The notes beneath the pieces were generated by a model, which ran no database searches, was not told where the DNA came from, and worked only from the letters and a program-made list of their open reading frames with translations. The position numbers and the translations under genes were made by a program. Below, piece after piece: positions 1-11,866 of a stretch of 64,000 nucleotides of DNA (the first letter of the stretch is position 1; every line of letters begins with the position of its first letter). This DNA comes from Agrocybe praecox. Taxonomy: Eukaryota > Basidiomycota > Agaricomycetes > Agaricales > Agrocybaceae. The stretch is taken from assembly GCA_964017145.1 (NCBI GenBank), contig OZ024840.1, positions 620,001 to 684,000 on the forward strand, in the 5' to 3' direction.

Positions 1-404
1 GATTTATATCCTAGAAAGTGCAATTTGCGCAGCGGGCGTCCATTGTTGTTGGTGATATTTCCCATAATCTCCAAGAATGACGGATTATCCCAGATCCAAG
101 CATGTTGACCATCCGCACATTCCAGTCTAATTTCTTGAACAAAACGGGCAATATTGGGGTTGGCTGCCATCATGTCCTTGATTCTTGGGAACATTAGGGA
201 ACGCTTCTCAGCTGTGTATCCAAGACATATGGCCCCGAAAATGTGAAATTGTGCTCGATGGCGGAAGGACCGACTGACCAACGCGCATTTGAGAATGTCT
301 CTTCCGATAAATCCATGTTTGGATGTGTTTCTAGATGAATCCCAAGCAATGTAGTCAATGATTGAGTCGATTATATCTTGAGAAAGCTCAGGAATCGTAG
401 ACAT
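1..404 (-). CDS. F-box-like protein, 3' end beyond the window
   Basis: An ATG at 402-404 opens an uninterrupted frame of about 134 codons that runs off the left edge. The start MSTIPELSQDIIDSIID, followed about 25 residues later by a CALVSRSF segment, has the spacing of the short F-box-like leaders common in Agaricomycete proteins (L-P-x-E/D-hydrophobic helix, then C-x-L-V-S-R). The rest is mixed hydrophobic and charged with no catalytic motif. In the family the leader is thought to bind Skp1 while a variable C-terminal part, missing here, recognises a target. The F-box assignment is inferred from pattern; the open frame is directly seen. Such genes are numerous and fast-evolving, so no specific role can be given. 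Confidence 0.6.
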   Translation of the reverse strand, partial: MSTIPELSQDIIDSIIDYIAWDSSRNTSKHGFIGRDILKCALVSRSFRHRAQFHIFGAICLGYTAEKRSLMFPRIKDMMAANPNIARFVQEIRLECADGQHAWIWDNPSFLEIMGNITNNNGRPLRKLHFLGYK

Positions 405-795
405 AGACAGGACCTCTATGTTTGGTAGAATTCAAAGTGATGACACCGTGACCGGGGTCCGGTTGGAGTCGGACCAGTGTGATTACACATGTTTGGTCAT
501 TTGCATTCCTTTAAGCTCCGACGGCCATCAAGTGGAACTCAATCGGACTTAGCGCAATTTACGAGTCTAAAAACCTGTGTCAAATTAGCAATGGTTTAAC
601 AGAACCCTCCATGTAGACTTGATGGAATTGATCATGGTCAGCCAACCCTTTTGCTCCGAATCATACTTGTTGATAATTTCAAAAAACAAATTTTTTATTA
701 CATCCAATCACAGTGAATAAACAACTAATCTCCTAATCCAACCTTCTCTTCCAGACCCCCAAAGAAGTCGTCACTAAGGCAAAAAAGCTAGGTCG
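405..795. other. Intergenic, no gene seen
   Basis: Holds the 5' flank of the minus-strand F-box-like gene and the region where the missing front half of the E2 copy would lie. I could not find a lipoyl domain here in any frame. Confidence 0.5.
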
Positions 796-1920
796 TTGGA
801 ATGGAAAAAGTGTACGCTGCGCCAGAATGGCGTCAATCTCACCCTTTTGGTTCTCGGGAGCGGTGGAGACGGTCGGATCGAGAAACGGGACGTCGAAACT
901 GCGATATCCGGTGCCAGCCACGTACCAGAGCAGACTAAACTCACATCGCATACTCAACAGAATGAAGATGTTGTCGTAGAACTGGGACGGACACGGTACG
1001 GCATGTGGAAGGCTATGGTCAAGGTTCGCCATAGCTCCTTGGACATTCTCCCCTCAACTTGACTTGTGGTCCTCTAATAGAGCTTGGAAATACCTCACTT
1101 TGGGTACGACGCGTTTATATTGTTCTTTATCACGTTTATATTCTGACTACAATCATCCTGTAGTTACTCAATAACCCTCGATATTACAGCTCTGCACGAC
1201 ATTTTACCGGTTTGAATGCGCATATACCCACACACTACCTACTTGCGTCATCAAGGCCACTCTCCGCAATCTATCAATCCATCTTCTATATACCCTGCAC
1301 CAACAGCTGGCCCATACCCAGACTCACATCTATATACCAAGCTAACGTATCTCCCAATCCTCGTCAAGACGCTCTCAAAGGCCATGGTTGAATGGCCAAT
1401 TTTCCGAAGCTTAATCACTCCTGCTTCAAGCACTCATGATTCATCCAAGCCAACTTTAACAGTCCGTCCCAATGCCGATATCAATATTGCGCTTTCTACC
1501 CCTACAGGGCTTTATACTCCAACATTACAAAGCGCGAATGCCCAATCAATCTATTCCCTAGCGGCCCAACTCAAGCATTTGTCGCATCTAGGTCGTCAAG
1601 TACCATGCGCGTTAACACCAAAAGAAATGCCCAAACGCGGAGGAACACTCACTATTTCCAGTGTCGGTGCCATAGGTGCTGGTAATTTTGCTTCTCCTGT
1701 GTTGGTCCCAGGCGGCGGTGTTGCGATCGTCGCTATTGGACGCGCGAAATGGGTATGGGATGTCGATCGCGGTGACGGCAAGGGTGAACGGCGCTTGAAA
1801 CTTGGTGTGAGCTGGAGTGGAGACCACAGTGTTGTCGAAGGTGCGGAGTTGGCCGCATTTGTCGAGTGCTGGAGAGGATACGTTGGGAACCCGCAGCGCC
1901 TCATCGGTGAAGGCATCTAA
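796..1920 (+). pseudogene. Branched-chain 2-oxoacid dehydrogenase E2 (acyltransferase), 5'-truncated and broken copy
   Basis: The remnant keeps the E3-binding domain (GSGGDGRIEKRDVE) and most of the catalytic domain, ending in SGDHSVVEG. Introns are still recognisable at 1024-1080 and 1104-1163; splicing them gives the family motif LEIPHFGY. Three defects are visible. The N-terminal lipoyl domain is absent. An in-frame TGA lies at 1213-1215, and just after it the expected linker (LNAHIPTHYL) reads in another frame before the original frame returns, implying compensating small indels. The catalytic DHRxxDG signature reads DHSxxEG. From 1216 the frame is open to the TAA at 1918-1920, so a shorter protein could still be made, but without a lipoyl arm it could not act as a normal E2. 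Probably a decayed duplicate of a mitochondrial E2 located elsewhere. Confidence 0.7.
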
Positions 1921-2194
1921 ATGATGGATTAGTGGGAAATAACCACTCCTAATTGTATCATACTTACCTTTGTATCATTATCCATGGACTTTCGTAAGAA
2001 TCTTGATATCGCGAACGCGTCTTGCAAAAACCTATCGAAAGAACCATCAGCCCGGTAATCTATCTGCCTAAACTATCTAAGGATGGCATATCACTCGGAA
2101 CTATCTACGAAAATCACTCATCACTCGGAATCATCTTGAGGAAACTTGAATGTCACACAGCTGCTTAGATACTCTCAGGTTTTGACTCAGGTTG

Positions 2195-2429
2195 TATCTC
2201 ATGGAGCATCAGCTCCGATGATGATAATCTGGTCAACCGCGAATTTTGAGTCCAATCGCTGCGATAATAAATGAAATACTCAGCTTCAATCGTGCCAATG
2301 ACAAAAACAACATGAAGTGCGAACGGCTATCTATGAACATCAAGCAAGAACAATTGTCTCAATATGCTTATTATCTCATGGAGCATCAGCTCCGATGATG
2401 ATAAACTAGAAACCCGCGAGTTTGAGTCC
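2195..2429. repeat. Pair of direct repeats, about 58 bp each
   Basis: The segments at 2195-2253 and 2372-2429 share a start of about 30 identical bases beginning tatctcatggagcatcagct, and both end in ttgagtcc after a more diverged middle. They lie about 177 bp apart, start to start. A shorter tandem motif (tcactcggaa) occurs just upstream near 2093-2130. Origin unknown. Confidence 0.75.
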
Positions 2430-4016
2430 GGAAAATGAGAAAGAAACGTGGGGAACATAGCTTGCGATGCGATAGTCGATCGAGACGTTGACAGTAGACG
2501 ACTGGGCTTGTCGACCACCCATTAATGGACTGGGTACGATCGTATGTCCCAATGGCTATGATCGACGTCATGCAGATGAGGACCTGTGAATCTTTCTCGC
2601 TATTTCGTATTCCCATTAGACGACTGGGCGCGTCGGCTGGCTATAGGCGGTCCCAAGGCAGGGGCGTATTACACCAAGGGCGGCAGCTCAACACGACGTC
2701 TCAATGGCTGTGGATGAATGGCGAGAGCAGCGGATAATAAACAGCATTCCCATTGCCTTCCCAAAGCGCTGCGCGCAACGTGGGGACTGCGGACTGTGTA
2801 AGCCATATCAGAACGACGTCCACTCCAGGAAGTGTCATGAGGACTTACCGCCTTCCTCATTGTCCAAGTCGGCCAGCCCACTGTTGAAAGCAGGTTCTTT
2901 GCAAGCGAGTCCACGGTCTCCGAAGATAATGTGTAAACGATATGCAGGCACGTCGACGACACGCCCCTGTCAATCGACCTTTTGAACCGCCGATGTTGAA
3001 ATCGATACAGCCCAAGAGAACCTCGCACCGAAATATCCTAGAAGCGATATCAGTCAACCATGCTTCACGAGGTAAGGGAGGAGCCGGAAGAGCTTACATG
3101 GTGGTAGTTGAGGAGAAAAAAGGGACGAGGCGAGGAAAGGTTTATATACCCGACGACGCGACTTGGGGTACGTGACCTTGGTGATCGTTCACGATAACAA
3201 ATGACCTGGTTTATTTGTTTTTTCTGCCTCGTGTCTTGTATCCCTTTGGGGTACTTGGGTCCAGGAATAGGGTACGCTATAAAAAAAGACAGGAAATATG
3301 TTTCGCATCAGCTTCTTTTTTGTCTTTTTCCTTTTTTGCGTGGTCTGGTCAGGGAAAAGAAGTCACAGGCATAACCGACCAACCGCCGACGATTATCATC
3401 ACTGTGGGCAAAGATAGAGATTACTTTGCCCCAATGAAAAACTTCAAGGTTTGGGCATGGCTCAAACGTTCATCGGATGTAGTTCATGAAGTCCTTTTAA
3501 AGTCAACTTCAGGGTCAATTCAAGGTCCGACTACTAACCTTGACATGTCGGAGTCAATTGGCATAGTCATGAAAACAACAGAGTCGGGAATTTCCAGGAT
3601 TCCGAAGATACTGAAGTGCTTTCTGGTACACATCGATCCTCTGTAAACTGGGCGACGTTGTCATTGCATGGTTTTCAGCTGCTTTGTAACGCCACACTTG
3701 TGACGTTATTTTGCTAACAATGACACACGTGATGACGCTACCAGAGCGACGGCGCGTCAGGCGCGTACATAATTCAAAATAAAATAAAATGTAAAGGTCC
3801 GCCGCGCTTACATACTTCCTAGCTGGAGCGCATTGTACATTTGATAGGGTCATAATAGCTTACAGAGAATTCATCAGCAGAACTGTGCATCTATGTGGAT
3901 TCTCTCATTGCTGAAGAAACTGCACTGGGGACTTATAGCAGGGGCAAGCCCGGGGGTTGCCAGAAGTCGGCACCAAGTAGGACCAGCTGCCGTATAGTTT
4001 GAAGATTGGGAAAAGC

Positions 4017-4064
4017 ACAACAACAACAAAAAAAAAAAACAAAAAAAAACAAAAACAGAAAAAC
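4017..4064. repeat. A-rich low-complexity tract
   Basis: Runs of A interrupted by single C residues, beginning with a few CAA units. It could be an old poly(A)-like tail or a simple-sequence tract; no retroelement coding sequence is seen next to it. Confidence 0.7.
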
Positions 4065-4382
4065 TACATATATAATGTGTATAGTATCTCAGTACTTCAC
4101 AAAATTCCCAATTATGTGCCGATGGGACATGAAATGGTCAAGTTGCTACTCTCAGAAAGCGATAGGGCGGCCTCGCAATAAGAATTACGCCGTTATAGCT
4201 GTTGAAGGTGTCGCAAACGTTGGATAATTGAAGAAAAAATAACTAATATACAACATAATCGTAAATGTAGCAAGATCGAGCCTAATGCATCGATCGCTGC
4301 AGTACAAATTCATAATACTAATACAAGCTCTTTACCAAGTAAGAGGTCTAGAGGAGCAATACGTCAGTGAGCATTTATTTTA

Positions 4383-7300
4383 TCAAGACAGTAATACTGA
4401 CCCGAACTTCTCTCCCGGCGCGAGAGTGCGCACAGGTACCCCGTTGAAATCATCTCCGACGAATGGAACAGTATTTCTAAAGAAAGAAGAGTAAGTCTCG
4501 CGCAACTCGGGGAGAGAATAATGAGCATAACTTACCCCCACCAGCTGAGGATGGTGCTTTCGCCGATCTGTGGTATCTCGTTTGAATCTATGTTCTAATG
4601 TAGACAGGGGCCAACACGCACCGCTCCGTTCTTGGGGAATTGGAGGCAGAAGAAAATCACAAGGATCGAGACAGCAACACCGGAGTCAAGGGCAGCGGAC
4701 AAGACATCTGACAAGATTAGGATTAGCAAATAAGTTTCTAGTCCGAGAAAGAAATCTGCCGTACAGTTGTACTTGGTCCACCATGAGAAATGACGCCTAA
4801 GACAAATTTCTGAATTAGCCCGATCTTTCCGCGAAAGAGTCACCAACATACCTTCGGATAAGAAATTGGAAGATGAATCCAACACCACTGAAAATTCGCG
4901 TTATTTTTGCTCGCATACAGGTGATAGGAAAATGACTTACGCCCAAGGAACATAGTTGATGGCAGTGGCGGGTGGAATGAGTCCAGTACCGTTGAAGATG
5001 ACGGGCCTATTGTAACATATCAGATTTGAGAGCTTATACAAAACCTTAAAAGGGCGTACATGCTGCAGCAAATGATCAGAATGTGTGGCGATAATGAATC
5101 CAAAAATGGGACTCACTTGATATATTTAAAGACGCTGTTGGGATATCTCTTGCTCAGGAGCCAAGGAATAACGGGAGAAACCGCGCCAATAAGGAAGAAG
5201 AAGACGAGTGGGCTGTCGTATTGGTAATAAACATCGAGCCCAATTGCGATAACATCTAAAACGACGACATACTAGTATGTTTGTCCCTTCGAGAATTGGA
5301 GACCAGGCCCAATGACACCCCACTGCATGAGAGGCTAAGTAGATATTTCACGGACACAATCGCAGTAAATACTCACAATGATACTAGCAGTGCCAAATAC
5401 TTCGGTACTTGGGCAAATGAATCTGTGACCGATTAGCATCCAATAAACGTATCAGTGAAAACTAGTAGCACATACCCGTCCTTCTGGTCAGTGGTGCACA
5501 TCCCCCTATGATCAAAATCAGATATTGTACTTCAAGGTACATCGCGCTGGAAGGAACTAACTGAATGTTGGTGAACATCCATGCTTGCACTCCGAGTTGA
5601 ACGGTTCCTGCGATGATGGTTGCAATGACCTAAGACTTCTGTGTCAGCCTCAATAGTCGCCTGCGTAAATAAAGGACCTGGTACCTGTCCCCAGAACATG
5701 GGCTTAGGTGGGATCTTCATGTAGTGACCAAGTTTGAAGTCAGATGTGAAGGTCAAAGCCTGAGCCATAGTCTGAAGGGCGAAAATGTTAATGACGGAAG
5801 GTATGACATTGCGTATCGCGTTTCTTACAATGTATCCCCACGTCTTGAACATCATCATAGCGATCGGTCGTCCGGGAAGAGCGTACCCAATGATCAGCTC
5901 AGTAATAACACTGTTAAAAGTAACGACATTGGCTGGCAGAAGGCGGACAGGCATTGGGAAAAACCCACTTGAGACCAACTTGCTGGTTGGTGATGGCTTG
6001 GATCATCCCGATGGGGATAACGTACGTGAATGCTATGGATGATACACACGTTTAGTAAGCATGTCTTGACAACTACAGCTCATTGAGTAGTGTACCTATG
6101 CAGAGGGCCAAGATGAAGGACCAGACGGGCATTTCTCTGGAATTTTTTTTTTTAGTCAATAAACAAACAACAAGACAGTGCAGATAGACGTACGTCGGCC
6201 ACACTTCGATACTAATAATACCGATGGCGAACATGCTGAGGAAGATGATCATGTACCACCATTCAGGGACTAGATAGATAGATAATTTGTGTTATAAAAG
6301 TGTAACCCAGCGTGAAGCGTGAAGCCACACCTTGAGGATATCTTGACATCAATCTGGCATGAACATCGGGTTGTTCGTGCAAAGAGCGACGGGCCTGTGT
6401 CCAAATTTGCTTTCGGAAATATAGGAACGCGTGCATCAAGGTTGCTATACGTCCATAGCCATAAGAATCTATTTGAAGAGTTAAACACTGGGAAATGAAC
6501 GGACCAGTGATCGAAGCAAAGGACAATCTGTGTTTAAGGCGTCATATCAGTACACCGGCCCTATTCCTACATGAACAAAACGCTTACCCGTAAGAAATTG
6601 CGAAGGTCGTGCTAAAGAAAGATGATCAGATAACCGGAGTCCAATAAAATCAAGGACACGCATACGAGAGGTAGAGGGGGCTGTATTGGTGATACGCTTC
6701 CACGTCGAACGTTGAGTCAGGCTTGAGAATGCGGGAGACATTATAAGTCTTGAAAGTGTTGTCGTAAGATGTACGTGAGGAGATTCTGTATAAACCAGTT
6801 ATAATTTAGATTTTTATACACAGAGTGTCACTTACGGCATGAATTCGCCAAACCAGGTGTTCGTGTACTAATCAATGGGGTGTGAGTCGAGGAGCCAACA
6901 ATGGACACAATTGTTACGTACGTGAAGTACAGGTGTCAAGAACCCTATGATTTTACATGAGTTCTGTATGGTTGAAATTTTTGGGGAAAAAAGTAACATA
7001 CAGAAGAAGAAAACGAATCCCGCAAAGATATTCGCTTCAGCCCACCAAGGTGTTGCAAGAGGAGATCCGATATAGCTATTCGATTGCCTGATAAGGACAC
7101 TTTCTGATCCGGATTAAAAATAACCGAAACATACGCGATTTGGCTCCAGTCGAAAGTGAAGACAGACATTCCCATTCCGTGGACGTAGCTACACATTGTG
7201 AGCATTAGAAATCTGGCATGCCTTGAGAATGAAATTAACGGTACCCGAAAAGCCCTGCGATCTCTACTCGGGGCGTGAGATAATTGCTACAATGAAGGTG

Positions 7301-8578
7301 GCGGAACACTTACTGGGGTCGTTTGGCCGAATCCAGGTCACCCAAGAGAAGTACGATAGAGCTTGGACTAGAGTAAAAATTAATTTTGATTGTCGAATGA
7401 GTAGAGAAGTGAAGATATTCCACTAACAGAGATATCCTGGGAAGAAATCTATAAATTGCTGGTCAGTCTGTTACTCGTTCGGCTAAAATCAGTTCTCGAA
7501 GCTTACACCACACGAAAGAAGCAATGAATGCATATGTAAAAAAACGCTCTCGGCTCATTCCTCCTCGGTTACCGATACCCGCATATTGCTGAGAATGCAA
7601 GGTATTGAACAGGGCACAATTGACCAAGTTAGCCGGCCAAATCATGGAGGGCGGGGCTACTAGGAACCGGCGTGCAATTCCACCTATCGAGAAGCCGATG
7701 AGCTGAGTGGACATGACGACAAACCATTGATCTATTTAAATAGTGTCAGAAGCATACACAATAGCAAAATGATAGATAACCTACAGCTGAAGTTATATCT
7801 TTGGTTGTAATAAACTCTTTGAACAGCGATAATGTCAGTTGCATAGGCAGACCCAGCGCCGACTGTAGCCTATGCCACAAAAATTAATGCTGACGACCTT
7901 TTGGCGATTAGGGAAAGGAAAACAAACCATGATCTAAATAAAAATCATGTTAGTGAAGCCCAGTGACACGTAGAGTGGTACTTACGGTGATAAGCACATG
8001 CTCCTTCACCGTGAAAGGCCCGGGATTGATAGAGATACCAAAGATTTTCCAGTTTGGAAGCCAAGCAGCAGCGGCACGACCGACAGGGAAGGAGAGGAGT
8101 TGGGCGACGAGATTACCGATGGTAACGGATGGGAAGCGGAAGAAAAAGAATTGATTGAGACCCGGAATTAGAATAGCCCAAGCAATTCCAATGATCCAGG
8201 ACCTCAATGTGGAGACCGGCATTTCTGGGTCGTCGGTATTGGCCACCGCAGACCTGACCTCCGGGTAGGGACTCTCATCGTCGAAGGCAATAATGTTTTC
8301 CTTGTCCAGATTGGGGTCGTCGAACTGAGCACCAGTGAGCTCCTATATGTCGATCATATTCAGTGACTTTGTCCTGTGGTAAGGCTGTCGCAGACGTACC
8401 GCAATATGTTCACCTGGGGGAAATGAAGTGTTAGCAAATGGTTCTAAATTGCATGTCGCCGACACGTACCATCTAGGACCTTCTCGGAACCAGGGTCGCC
8501 ATTCTTCTCGATGTCTGAAGACGCTCGACTTGACGTTCTGTGCGCATGAGTGGTGTACTGCGGGGCCTGCTCAGTCAT
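4383..8578 (-). CDS. OPT-family oligopeptide transporter
   Basis: Proton-coupled plasma-membrane importer of small peptides, by family. The start [17 protein letters not shown] leads to an acidic cytosolic N-terminus, then [13 protein letters not shown] and the OPT hallmark [11 protein letters not shown]. Further OPT blocks include [60 protein letters not shown] and [16 protein letters not shown]. The reading is split by many short introns, and the frame can be followed through each junction I checked, including a 22-nt exon near 7231-7252. The C-terminus ([14 protein letters not shown]) ends at a TGA at 4383-4385. Many hydrophobic segments fit the expected multi-pass topology. Exact exon edges were not all resolved, and the transported substrate cannot be told from sequence. 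Confidence 0.9.
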
Positions 8579-10436
8579 TGCAGAGTCCTGGGAGTGTCAA
8601 TCCACAGGAGATTCTGAATCGAGAGTTGGGGCTTATAACCACAGTATGAATAGACTCATGAGTAGTTACCATATGCAGATTGAAGATAAGACGTTTCCGC
8701 TGCACATGCTCCACGGTGTCTTGGGTAGTTTAAAATTAAGAGGTGTACGGAAATTCCCAGTGGTGCCTGCTGGAAATGGCTGGGAGCAGGTTTTCAGAAT
8801 CTGGCTTGTCAAAGAATCACCGACGACATGAGCATCGGTCGGAAGTCGTGTAGAAAAGTTTCCCCACTCACTTCAGTTTACGCATGATCAGATATAACAC
8901 GTCGTTATATTTAGGACCCATTCTTCACGCGACGCTTCAAGCAGAGATTCGCTATGGGTCGTGCATTGTTTTGCCAAAACCTTCCCAAGTGATGTGGGTT
9001 CGGGCAAAATGATCTGAGCAGAGAAGAGTACCCTTGAGCAAAGACATAACCCCTGGACAATGCATGAACACTGTTTCAACCATGTACACAATCGGCATTG
9101 GTCCAAGTAGAGTATGTATTATAAGAAGTGCCCATGAGTTGTGTGTGATAATACACCCCGAAATAAGCATCCCACTTGGGAGTTTGAGTCTAGGAGTAAC
9201 CGGTGAATATCCCGTTCTTCGAGTTCATTAGGAACATGAGACGGACGCTCCGTTTCAGTTCTTGATATACGATTCGTGGTGATAACTTTTGGTGTTCACT
9301 AATTGGTCTTGTCAGTATCTGGAGACTACATTGGTTTATTATCTCTTGCCTTGATACCACACCACAACCCGATATTTCCAGTTACATTACATTAATCAGA
9401 TACTGCGCAGCAAGTCGAAATCGTCATGTGGACAGAAGGCCGGCAGGGCGCATGTGTTATTTCTTCTTGTATTTTAGGACTGGCATTAACGAAGAAACAA
9501 GATGAATCCTATTATTGGACGATTCCGTATCCCGACCAGAAAGCATTCAATGGTTTGACATCGCAATGGAACCCTGCTTTCGTTAATTGACCGTGAAAAG
9601 TTTGGTTACAGCCAAAGTGTATGTTCTTTTGATCTTCTGAACCCTAAGGTGTCTTCACTTGTATGAGTCGCTTCATAAGTAAGACTTTGCTGGTATCACG
9701 GACTCCTGCAATGACCGTAGTATCAGGAGAATATGCCACATCATGTTCACAGATAGCCATACCGTGGGTATATATGTACTCCTATGCATATTTCTCAGGT
9801 TCCCTATCTCCCTATGCTTGTAGCACGGCTTGCAATTGGTACTACGAACGGGACTCCAGGTTGACTCCAGGGGTATCTTGGGGGTACTTATCTTGAACAC
9901 AACCTAAATTTAACGAGAGGAAATCAGCCAGTTTATAAGAAATTTAAGTTCAACCACTCTGTAGCTTTGACAAGACATCGAGATACCAACACTCAGCGCT
10001 TCACAACTTGAGCGATGAATCAACTTGTTCCTCATTGAGACTTCCCCCTTGAACAAGTCCTAAGTTGGGTTCACAAACAAAAGAGATGCTTCATCTTGGT
10101 TTCCATAGTTAGACAGTACTGTCATTAACTGCCTTGAAGACTTGAAGGACGTTACCTGGAAATCTTTGCAGGTTGACTTGAGGTTGACTGTGAATTACTT
10201 ATCTTGAAGCGCCAGATTTGGTCCGACCTTAGTTGGGCGCGCAGCTTAGCGCACTATCGTTGATGTCACATGTGACGTGTGACCCTCCGGGTTTTCATTG
10301 GCAGGTTTTCTCAAGGTGATCCTTGGGTGATCCTTTTTCTTTCTTAAATTTCTCATGATTTTCTCCAGGCTTTCCCAGCAATCTCCTCGTGGAACTTTGT
10401 TGCTCCCTACAGAAAGATAATCTTTCTTAAGTAGAT
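8579..10436. other. Intergenic, 1.9 kb, no gene seen
   Basis: Lies between divergent genes (OPT on minus, GT25 on plus) and must hold both promoters. Related phrases around gttgact and acttatcttgaa recur near 9.86-9.9 kb and 10.17-10.21 kb, hinting at an old local duplication. Open frames are short and unrecognisable. Confidence 0.5.
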
Positions 10437-11608
10437 ATGATGCTCTATCAAGAAGCCACAAGTTCCTTGTTCTTACGTTGTTCTCCTCGAAACTTAAACA
10501 CGGTGACATTGCTACTGGCAGGCAGTATATTATTGACCGTATTCTTGCTCTGTTTTGAAATATCAGCATTGAATCTCCCCAAGGCCGCCACACTGGCATA
10601 TAAATCTTCGAAAGATACAATGAAGCATATGGACTCAATCCATGTCATTTCGCTTGCTACACGTCATTCACGCCGCGATGACATGGAAAAGTTACGGCTT
10701 ACGCTGGGCTTAGATTGGGAATACATCGACGCCCTACCGGCGAATGACACTCTTGTCGGTCGCATATTAAACTCGGTCCATAGCCTTCGGTCCAGGAATC
10801 CGTATTCTCCAGCGCAGCATCCCAGCCCTTTTATCTGGCCTGATAACATTGACGACCTGGCGATATCGACACAAAAGATCGACCTCTGGAACATTGATTA
10901 CCAGGAACTATTATCCCAGGAACTGCTACCGTCACCTTATCTTCCACTTACATGCGCGAGAAACGATTATGATATTGCCGAATACTCCTCCCTTTTACGG
11001 GAGCATCTCATCCTCACACCTCCCAGAATTGCTTGTTGGCACTCACACTTGACTGCTATCCATAAGATTGCCAACAATGTATCCGATACGCCCGGTGCTG
11101 CCTTAATCCTTGAGGACGATGTCGACATGGAGGTAGATATCTTATCCCAGATATCGGCTCTTTGGCCTACACTGCCCGACGACTGGGATATCGTATTTTT
11201 GGGTGTGTATTGCTGCCATACGAGAATACACGTATTGACATACTTATAGGGCACTGTTGGTCAGACGAGAGCCTCGGACGACCACTAATTCCAGGTCAAG
11301 GGCCTTTTTCGGGTTCTCGGCTATTTTATTCCACCAAACCTAAATGCACCCACGCTTATGCCCTCTCAAAGATGGGTGCACGCAGGCTCCTTCTTTATCT
11401 TCGGTACTCTCTTTTTGCGTATTCGCGCGCTATAGATCAGGCATATGCATGGCTAATACAAAGCGGGAGACTCAAGAGCTTCTCTGTCGTTCCCAGCTTG
11501 GTCATTCAGAGAAAGGTCACACCAAGCGATGTATTAGTTGGCAGCTTAGGTAGCAAGTGGAAAGATACTCTCAGGAAAGGTGTTTTCAATGATCAACCCT
11601 TGGAGTAA
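10437..11608 (+). CDS. Glycosyltransferase family 25 (LPS-biosynthesis-like), type II membrane protein
   Basis: Two exons, 10437-11202 and 11250-11608, joined by a 47-nt intron, give 374 residues in a continuous frame. A hydrophobic stretch at about residues 22-45 would anchor the protein in a Golgi or ER membrane, with the catalytic part in the lumen. Then come HVISLATRHSRRDDME, the GT25 sugar-nucleotide entry motif; the acidic, metal-binding LILEDDVDME at about residue 225; and, across the splice, WDIVFLGHC followed by CTHAYALSKMGARRLL. These are the standard GT25 landmarks. Fungal members are poorly characterised; donor and acceptor are unknown. A second ATG directly follows the first, so the start is uncertain by one codon. 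Confidence 0.85.
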
Positions 11609-11866
11609 TTACATTATAACGTTGTAAATGCAATCGTGATTCTTTTCGACGTAAATGGAGTTGACATGTTGGCATGTAGATCTCTGGGAACACTCCACGA
11701 ATGGACAGCGCAGTGCTTCAAAAATAGTCGTCCAATTACAACCTAAAAACAGCAATGAATGTGGCGTAACGCTGCTATCCACAGCAATGAATTGATATGT
11801 TCTGTGTGATCCTTCGTCGTCGTAAATTAGAAAGGAGACGCCGTTTCTGAATCTGTAATAGAATGG
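11609..11866. other. Convergent intergenic spacer
   Basis: Between the stop of the plus-strand GT25 gene and the stop of the minus-strand carboxypeptidase copy. It probably holds both 3' ends; no further feature seen. Confidence 0.5.

Larger units (their letters stand above)
1921..4382. other. 2.4 kb gene-poor region
   Basis: Only short overlapping open frames on both strands, none matching a family I recognise. It contains a duplicated segment near 2.2-2.4 kb and an A-rich tract near 4.02-4.06 kb. A minus-strand stretch near 2.8-3.0 kb has a plausible GT-AG intron inside an open frame, but its product is unrecognisable, so no gene is called. Confidence 0.4.

Noticed and set aside
3215..3646. 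143-codon open frame on the plus strand
   Set aside because: Mixed low-complexity start, no domain, competing frames on the other strand.
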